From Paenibacillus contaminans (lineage in GTDB: Bacteria; Bacillota; Bacilli; Paenibacillales; NBRC-103111), in NCBI RefSeq assembly GCF_003285015.1, contig NZ_QMFB01000010.1, positions 24,024 to 88,023 of the forward strand: DNA of 64,000 nucleotides, given 5' to 3'. Position numbers and translations under genes: made by a program. A model generated the notes under the pieces. That model made no database searches, was not told the origin of the DNA, and saw nothing but the letters and a program-made list of their open reading frames with translations. Below are positions 59,057 through 64,000 of this stretch, piece by piece. Positions within the stretch are counted from its first letter, which is position 1. The number at the start of each line of letters is the position of its first letter.

Positions 59057-59178
59057 GCTTGAACGGTCAAACACGCCTTGCCCAAAGAATTGTTTGCTGT
59101 GCAGGACATTTTGAAACGGCCCGACATATATTAGTATTAAGTCAGACAAATACCTAGCGAATACGTGGTGAGTGCGGC

Positions 59179-59478
59179 ATGAAAATTTCCGATTTCCAGT
59201 CCAAGGACGTCATAAATATCGTTGACGGCAAAAAGCTCGGCCAAGTCAGTGATTTGGAGCTGGATTTGCGCCAGGGGCGGATCGAATCGATCGTCGTGCC
59301 GAATTTCAGCCGTTTCTTCGGGTTGTTCGGCGGCGGGGCCGATGTCGTTATCCCGTGGCGAAACATTGTAAAGATCGGCGAGGACGTCGTTCTCGTCAAG
59401 CTGGACGATGCGAGACCGTATCGGGCTCCGGAAGAGGGCGAGGTCGAATATAACCGGTCCTATCGCGAGCAGCGTTAA
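59179..59478 (+). CDS. ylmC: YlmC/YmxH-family PRC-barrel sporulation protein
   Basis: The 99-residue protein has a PRC-barrel fold pattern (MKISDFQSKDVINIVDGKKL, LELDLRQGRIESIVVP, VVIPWRNIVKIGEDVVLV) matching the YlmC/YmxH family. Family members are conserved in spore formers and expressed in sporulation; the molecular role is unknown. In B. subtilis ylmC lies between sigG and ylmD, as here, which supports the name. GGTGAG precedes the ATG. Confidence 0.85.
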   Translation: MKISDFQSKDVINIVDGKKLGQVSDLELDLRQGRIESIVVPNFSRFFGLFGGGADVVIPWRNIVKIGEDVVLVKLDDARPYRAPEEGEVEYNRSYREQR

Positions 59479-59558
59479 ACTGCCATCGGCGCAATAGTGA
59501 ACATAACGATGCTTTATGATACACTGGTAGATATTGCTGGGAGACTGTCATTTAAAGA

Positions 59559-59586
59559 AAGGCCCGTGCGTTTGTCTGCGGGCCTT
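59559..59586 (+). terminator. Hairpin upstream of pgeF
   Basis: AAGGCCCG pairs with CGGGCCTT around a 12-base loop. The T run is poor (ACCTTTG). It could be a weak terminator for ylmC or a leader structure for pgeF. Confidence 0.45.
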
Positions 59587-59614
59587 ACCTTTGACCCGGA
59601 GGGAGGACAACACT

Positions 59615-60466
59615 ATGGAACCGTTCGTTGTAATGACGGAAGCGGGGGAACCCGAGCTTCTTCAAATAAAAAATTGGTCCGCCCGTTATCCCGAGCTGAC
59701 CTCCGGCTTCACGACCCGGATCGGCGGCGTCAGCGAAAAGCCGTTCGGCACGTTAAACTGCGGGCTGCATGTCGCCGATTCGGACGAAAGCGTCGTAGCC
59801 AACCGGACGCGGGTAGCCGAGGCTATCGGCATGCCGTTATCCGGATGGGTTTACGGCGAGCAAGTTCATGGCAGCGATGTGGCTTTCGTAACGGGTGCGG
59901 ACAAGGGGAAGGGGACTGCGGCCCGCATCGATGCGCTTCAGGCCAAGGATGCGTTCATCACGAACGAGACGGGCATATGCCTCGCGGCCATGTTCGCCGA
60001 TTGCGTCCCGTTATATTTTTACGATCCGGAGCAACGGGTCGTAGCTTTGGCGCATGCCGGCTGGAAAGGTACCGTCTTGCAAATCGCCGGGCAAACCGTC
60101 CGGGCGATGGAAGAACGATTCGGAAGCTCGCCGGAGCGGATCGCGGCGGCGATCGGTCCCTCGATCGGCATATGCTGCTACGAAGTGGACGATACGGTGA
60201 TGAATCAAGTAAGGCCGCTTCTGCAAGAGCTTGGCGAGTCGCAACCGGCGGAGGGAAACGTCGTTTACGAGCCGTCGCCGAACGGCAAATGGATGCTTAA
60301 CTTGCAAGAAATCAATCGACAAATTATGATAAAAGCAGGAATATTGCCGTCACGTATCGAATTAACTCGTTTGTGCACCAGTTGCCGGGTCGACAAGTTT
60401 TTTTCGCACCGGAAGGAACAGGGCGCAACGGGGCGCATGATCGCATGGATCGGCTTGCGTAACTAG
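59615..60466 (+). CDS. pgeF: Peptidoglycan editing factor PgeF (YlmD, multicopper-oxidase-like)
   Basis: The 283-residue protein has TSGFTTRIGGVSEKPFGTLN, EQVHGSDV, FADCVPLYFYD, HAGWKGT and CTSCRVDKFFSHRKE, the conserved His and Cys residues of the PgeF/YfiH/laccase-like family. E. coli PgeF hydrolyses misincorporated L-Ser muropeptide precursors; purine nucleoside activities are reported for homologues. ATG at 59615 follows GGGAGG by eight bases. It opens the ylmDE-sepF operon. Confidence 0.9.
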   Translation: MEPFVVMTEAGEPELLQIKNWSARYPELTSGFTTRIGGVSEKPFGTLNCGLHVADSDESVVANRTRVAEAIGMPLSGWVYGEQVHGSDVAFVTGADKGKGTAARIDALQAKDAFITNETGICLAAMFADCVPLYFYDPEQRVVALAHAGWKGTVLQIAGQTVRAMEERFGSSPERIAAAIGPSIGICCYEVDDTVMNQVRPLLQELGESQPAEGNVVYEPSPNGKWMLNLQEINRQIMIKAGILPSRIELTRLCTSCRVDKFFSHRKEQGATGRMIAWIGLRN

Positions 60467-60494
60467 CGTGACCGGCTTGAACGAGGTGGATGGT

Positions 60495-61175
60495 ATGGGG
60501 TTGAAGGAACGAATCGCCGAAGTGGACAAGCGTGTGGAAGAAGCATGCCGTAAAGCTGGCCGCAGCACGAACGATATACATATAATTGCCGTAACGAAAT
60601 ACGTTTCGGTAGAGGCGACGGCGGAAGTCGTCAAGCACGGCATCCGGGAAATCGGCGAGAACAGGCTCCAGGATGCGGCGCCGAAGCGCGAAGCGATCGG
60701 AGACGAAGCGAGCTGGCATTTTATCGGACATTTGCAAACGAATAAAGTGAAGGATGTTATCGGAAAATTTGAATACATCCATTCCTTGGACCGCCCGTCA
60801 TTGGCTGCGGAAATCGATAAGAAAGCAGCCGCGCTGGGCATCGAGGCCAAATGTTTCATTCAAGTAAATGTGTCGGGAGAAGAGAGCAAATACGGACTGG
60901 CGCCGGAATCCTTGTTTTCATTCGCTGAAAGCTTGAAAAGTTACGGCAATATACGCGTCGTAGGTTTGATGACGATGGCGCCGCTCGAAGCGGAGCCGGA
61001 AGCTACGCGGCCTGTATTCAGAGGCTTGCGGGAGCTAAGGGACGAGCTGAACAGCCGCTCGATTTTGCCTTATGAAGTGTCCCATCTTTCCATGGGCATG
61101 TCGAATGATTTCGAAGTCGCTATCGAAGAAGGGGCGACTTGGATTCGGCTTGGAACCGTCCTGGTCGGCAAATAA
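60495..61175 (+). CDS. ylmE: YggS-family PLP-binding protein YlmE
   Basis: The 226-residue protein has the PLP lysine in IIAVTKYVS near residue 36, REIGENRLQDA, WHFIGHLQTNKVK and LSMGMSNDFEVAIEEG, all typical of the YggS/PLPHP family, which maintains pyridoxal phosphate homeostasis. ATG at 60495 is chosen from GAGGTGG five bases upstream; a GTG at 60468 is also in frame. It sits between pgeF and sepF as in B. subtilis. Confidence 0.93.
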   Translation: MGLKERIAEVDKRVEEACRKAGRSTNDIHIIAVTKYVSVEATAEVVKHGIREIGENRLQDAAPKREAIGDEASWHFIGHLQTNKVKDVIGKFEYIHSLDRPSLAAEIDKKAAALGIEAKCFIQVNVSGEESKYGLAPESLFSFAESLKSYGNIRVVGLMTMAPLEAEPEATRPVFRGLRELRDELNSRSILPYEVSHLSMGMSNDFEVAIEEGATWIRLGTVLVGK

Positions 61176-61302
61176 TAAGTTTTAGGAACAAAGCAGGCGA
61201 CCGGCCACAAAGCTGCTTTTCTTGGAGTCTCGGCGCGCATTCGCTTGGAGCCGAAGACATTTCACGGTCAATTAAAACGAAACGTTTTAGGAGGAGCCGC
61301 AA

Positions 61303-61743
61303 ATGGGAGTTATGAACAGAGTCATGAACTTTTTGGGCTTGCAGGAGGAAGAGGAAGTCGTCCAGCGCGAACGCGTTGTCGAAGAGCCGGAAGAAACTGA
61401 AACCAATCCGTTCGAACAGCGTAAGCATAAAGGGAACGTCGTCAGCATTCATTCGCAAAAAAATACGCGCGTTACGCTCAGCGAGCCCCGGGCTTATGAA
61501 GATGCGCAGGAGCTTGCCGATCAGCTGAGATCGCGCCGTTCGGTCGTCGTCAATCTGCATCGCGTTTCTCCCGAAATTGGGATGAGGATCGTCGATTTTC
61601 TGGGCGGAACCGTCTATGCATTAAACGGGCAGATGGCCAAAATCGGGCCGAACATCTTTCTATGTACGCCGGATACGGTTGAAATTCATGGCGTTATTTC
61701 GGAATTGCTTGACGACGAGGCGGAAACCAACAAAATGAGGTGA
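61303..61743 (+). CDS. sepF: Cell division protein SepF
   Basis: The 146-residue protein has an N-terminal amphipathic helix (MGVMNRVMNFLGLQEEEE) for membrane binding, an acidic linker, and the SepF core VVNLHRVSPEIGMRIVDFLGG with GPNIFLCTPDTVEI. SepF binds the FtsZ tail and shapes the ring. AGGAGG precedes the ATG by eight bases. Confidence 0.95.
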   Translation: MGVMNRVMNFLGLQEEEEVVQRERVVEEPEETETNPFEQRKHKGNVVSIHSQKNTRVTLSEPRAYEDAQELADQLRSRRSVVVNLHRVSPEIGMRIVDFLGGTVYALNGQMAKIGPNIFLCTPDTVEIHGVISELLDDEAETNKMR

Positions 61744-61749
61744 CGATCT

Positions 61750-62025
61750 TTGCAACAGGTTTACGGTTTGATAGACACATTGACTTACATTTACTACTGC
61801 ATGATTATCGGCTACGTGCTGCTTTCGTGGCTGCCGAACGTAAGGGAAAGCTTCGTCGGCCAACTACTGGGCAAGCTGGTGGAGCCGTATTTGACGCCTT
61901 TCCGCAAAATCATCCCGCCGATCGGCGGCATGCTCGACATATCGCCGATTATCGCGTTGTTCGCGCTGCAATTCGTCGTGCTTGGCATTAAAGAAGTTAT
62001 CCGTTATATTGCGGGCATGTTTTAA
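61750..62025 (+). CDS. ylmG: YggT-family membrane protein YlmG
   Basis: The 91-residue protein has two transmembrane segments and the motif VEPYLTPFRKIIPPIGGMLDISPIIALF typical of YggT/YlmG in part (LTPFRKIIPP, LDISPI). The family is linked to division and membrane organisation. TTG at 61750 lies six bases after the sepF stop and uses the AGGTGA that contains it, so the two are coupled. Confidence 0.9.
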   Translation: MQQVYGLIDTLTYIYYCMIIGYVLLSWLPNVRESFVGQLLGKLVEPYLTPFRKIIPPIGGMLDISPIIALFALQFVVLGIKEVIRYIAGMF

Positions 62026-62030
62026 CGGCG

Positions 62031-62816
62031 ATGAACAAGCATATTTACGAGCATTTTCATCCCAGTGAGCAGCATTTTGTGGACAAGGCTTCGGAATGGG
62101 TGGAGAAGGCGGCCGTGCAGCACGCGATGAAAAGGACCGACTTTCTGGATCCGAGACAGTGTCAAATCGTAACGATGCTTGCGAACCGCTCCGGGGACGT
62201 CGTATTCCGTCTTGATGGCGGGTACGCCGCCGCCGAGCGCAAACGGGCGATCATCGCACCTGAATACCGGAACGTGGAAGACGAGGATCCCGGAATCCTC
62301 GTCCTTTCTGTTGCCTCGGAAGACAGCAAGCTGAAGTCGCTGGATCACGGCGATTATATGGGAGCGATTCTTTCGCTTGGCATCAAACGCGAGAAAATCG
62401 GCGATATCGTCGTCTTGGAGGGCGGCGGCTGCCACTGTCTGGTCGCTGAAGAAATCGGCGATTACCTCAGGCTGCAATTGCAGCAAGTGCACCGTGTCCA
62501 CGTCCGTACCGAGCTGCTGCCTATCGATCGATTCGAGGGAGCGAGCGTTACGTTCGAAGAAATGAACTTATCGGTCGCATCCATGCGGCTCGACGGCATA
62601 GCCAGCGATGCGTTCCGCCTAAGCCGGGCCAAAATATTGCTGCCTATCAAAGCGGGGCGATGCCGCGTTAATTGGAAAGTGGAGGAAGATCCGAGCAAGC
62701 CGCTGAAGGAAGGCGACGTCGTTTCGCTTCAAGGCTTCGGAAGGTTTCGGGTAACGGAAGTGGAGGGCGTAACGAAGAAAGGACGAATTCGCGTTAAAAT
62801 CGGCAGGTACCGATAA
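62031..62816 (+). CDS. ylmH: S4-domain RNA-binding protein YlmH
   Basis: The 261-residue protein has an N-terminal domain (DPRQCQIVTMLANRSGDVVF) and a C-terminal S4 RNA-binding domain at about residues 180-250 (ASDAFRLSRAKILLPIKAGR, VNWK). YlmH of B. subtilis binds stalled 50S subunits in ribosome quality control. ATG lies five bases after the ylmG stop without a strong own site, suggesting coupled translation. Confidence 0.92.
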   Translation: MNKHIYEHFHPSEQHFVDKASEWVEKAAVQHAMKRTDFLDPRQCQIVTMLANRSGDVVFRLDGGYAAAERKRAIIAPEYRNVEDEDPGILVLSVASEDSKLKSLDHGDYMGAILSLGIKREKIGDIVVLEGGGCHCLVAEEIGDYLRLQLQQVHRVHVRTELLPIDRFEGASVTFEEMNLSVASMRLDGIASDAFRLSRAKILLPIKAGRCRVNWKVEEDPSKPLKEGDVVSLQGFGRFRVTEVEGVTKKGRIRVKIGRYR

Positions 62817-62960
62817 AATAAACGGGCATTTCGCAGCTCCGATCCGTTTTTCGGCGCGAGCAAGCGAAAATGTTCGATATTTGTGCAGGAAAATGCAGGA
62901 GTATCGCGGCTGTTGTCGAATAAATACGAACAGGGCACGATATTTTTTTGGAGGTGCAGA

Positions 62961-63449
62961 ATGCCGTTAACGCCACTGGATATTCATAATAAAGAGTTCA
63001 AACGCGGGTTTCGCGGTTACGATGAAGATGAAGTAAACGAATTTCTAGATCTTATCATTAAAGATTACGAAGCGCTTATTCGGGAAAATAAAGAGCAGCA
63101 AAATCAGATGGCGACTCTTCAGGAACGGCTTGATCGTTTTGCCAACATCGAGGAAACGCTCAGCAAAACGATTATCGTCGCTCAAGAGGCGGCTGATGAG
63201 GTCAAATCGAACTCGAAGAAGGAAGCGCAGCTGATCATTCGCGAAGCGGAGAAAAACGCCGACCGGATCGTTAACGAAGCGCTCGTTAAATCCGGGAAAA
63301 TTTCACTTGAAATCGAGGAACTGAAGAAGCAGGCGGCCATATACCGCACCCGCTTCCGTACGCTCCTGGAGGCTCAGCTTGAGCTTCTGAAATCCGATGA
63401 TTGGGATGTTATTCAGGGATCGTCGGCGCAAGCATACTCGGAGCGTTAG
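62961..63449 (+). CDS. divIVA: Cell pole/division protein DivIVA
   Basis: The 162-residue coiled-coil protein begins MPLTPLDIHNKEFKRGFRGY, with DEDEVNEFLDLIIKDYE, the lipid-binding N-terminal domain of DivIVA that recognises curved membrane at septa and poles. A long coiled coil fills residues about 30-145. ATG at 62961 follows GGAGG by seven bases. It ends the ylm operon. Confidence 0.95.
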   Translation: MPLTPLDIHNKEFKRGFRGYDEDEVNEFLDLIIKDYEALIRENKEQQNQMATLQERLDRFANIEETLSKTIIVAQEAADEVKSNSKKEAQLIIREAEKNADRIVNEALVKSGKISLEIEELKKQAAIYRTRFRTLLEAQLELLKSDDWDVIQGSSAQAYSER

Positions 63450-63479
63450 AAAATCCGGGCTTGAACGTGTTTTAGAAAG

Positions 63480-63518
63480 CCGGCTGCGCGGAAAGAATAA
63501 AGCTATGTCCATAGCCGG
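63480..63518 (+). terminator. Possible terminator after divIVA
   Basis: CCGGCT pairs with AGCCGG and an inner GCTATG pairs with CATAGC; an AT-rich stretch follows. The T run is interrupted, so strength is uncertain. Confidence 0.45.
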
Positions 63519-63583
63519 ATTCCTATTTATAATTTATACATAAATTAGCCGCTGTACGTTGCAAGCGTGCGATGCGGCCGACG

Positions 63584-63613
63584 TTGACGCTGCAGTCTTT
63601 TTTACGATATACT
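63584..63613 (+). promoter_or_regulatory. Sigma-A promoter of the T-box transcript
   Basis: TTGACG (63584-63589) and TATACT (63608-63613) are 18 bases apart. Transcription would start near 63620, just before the T-box leader. Confidence 0.7.
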
Positions 63614-63639
63614 GCGTGTAACGTTACAGCCTAGTAAGC

Positions 63640-63941
63640 ATATAGCAGGAAAGCGATGAATGGGCCGAGTAAGGCAAGGAGCGGCGTCAGCGAATTAGGG
63701 ATTGGTGCGAGCCTAATGTCCGCAATTGCTTGAAAATCTCCCATGAGTATCTCTTGAAAAAAGTTGACCGTGCCTTCGGGCGGGAGAAGTAAAGAGAATC
63801 GGGTGATTCCGTTAACGATCGTCGAGTGGGACTGCGCTTGGATTCAGACGTTATCGGCGTCTGTTTATGACCGCATCTTATGAGGGTGGTACCGCGAGAT
63901 ATGCTTCTCGTCCCTTTGGGGATGGGAAGCTTTTTATTTTT
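63640..63941 (+). ncRNA. T-box riboswitch, isoleucine specifier (leader of expected ileS)
   Basis: The T-box core AGGGTGGTACCGCG lies at 63883-63896 and is followed by a terminator, GCTTCTCGTCCC pairing with GGGATGGGAAGC and then a T-rich run (63903-63941). Upstream, the distal stem I loop ATTAGGGATTGGTGCGAGCC is followed by GAAAATCTCCC, placing ATC (63736-63738) in the specifier position, an isoleucine codon. Uncharged tRNA-Ile would pair with both sites and allow read-through. divIVA-ileS is the B. subtilis order, so the regulated gene is probably ileS beyond the window. The remaining 59 bases show no start codon that I can support. Confidence 0.9.
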
Positions 63942-64000
63942 GGGGAATACGCTGCGATGACGTAACCCTTTGTGGGGACTGCAAGGCGCCCCTGTAAAGA

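Noticed and set aside
1..64000. CRISPR arrays, insertion sequences, prophage, rRNA or tRNA genes
   Set aside because: No regularly spaced direct repeats, transposase, integrase or structural RNA signature was seen, apart from the T-box and the interspersed repeat family.

Overview
The window reads as chromosome of a spore-forming Firmicute of the Paenibacillaceae (Paenibacillus or Cohnella type). The evidence is a moderately GC-rich coding style with many TTG and GTG starts after strong AGGAGG sites; a full division/cell-wall (dcw) cluster with sporulation members (spoVD, spoVE, spoIIGA, sigE, sigG); bacillithiol synthesis (bshC); a C-terminal FIMAH domain on a large secreted protein; and repeated SBP-permease-permease sugar transporters with a membrane-bound AraC regulator. 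The genus is an inference.

Layout. Positions 1-7100 hold the tail of an unidentified gene, a PcsB-like coiled-coil protein without an enzyme domain, a lipoprotein, a MidA-type methyltransferase, a DUF2626 membrane protein, and then rsfA-like, panE, DUF3397 and a ComFB-family gene. This last block matches the ylbO-ylbQ side of the Bacillus dcw neighbourhood. From about 7300 to 29500 a carbohydrate and efflux block separates panE/DUF3397 from bshC, which are close together in Bacillus. It contains an AraC-type sensor-regulator with an LplB/YtcP-type importer; a second importer operon with a consensus cre-like site in its promoter, a 1388-residue secreted protein with duplicated discoidin-like plus DUF4855 units, an unassigned probable alpha/alpha-barrel protein and a DUF4434 protein; a third importer operon ending in D-galactonate dehydratase; and a TetR-regulated pair of SMR efflux genes.

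From 29729 the conserved cluster resumes: bshC, ahcY, a small unknown gene, a DUF4349 lipoprotein, then mraZ-rsmH-ftsL-pbpB-spoVD-murE-murF-mraY-murD-spoVE-murG-murB-murA-divIB-ftsA-ftsZ, spoIIGA-sigE-sigG, ylmC/ymxH, pgeF-ylmE-sepF-ylmG-ylmH-divIVA, and an isoleucine T-box leader whose gene (expected ileS) lies past the right edge. The mur genes make lipid II, mraY and murG act at the membrane, spoVE and the two class B PBPs polymerise and crosslink, FtsA/FtsZ/SepF/DivIB/FtsL build the septum, and SpoIIGA-SigE-SigG pass control to the sporulation programme.

Regulatory sites legible in the sequence include four 10-bp MraZ-type repeats before mraZ, a near-perfect sigma-H promoter before ftsA, a Spo0A-box and wide-spacer promoter before spoIIGA, a sigma-F/G-like promoter before sigG, a perfect 20-bp palindrome at the TetR promoter, and the T-box. 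The least explained feature is a family of related noncoding repeats scattered in at least six intergenic gaps. No rRNA, tRNA, CRISPR array, insertion sequence or prophage was seen.
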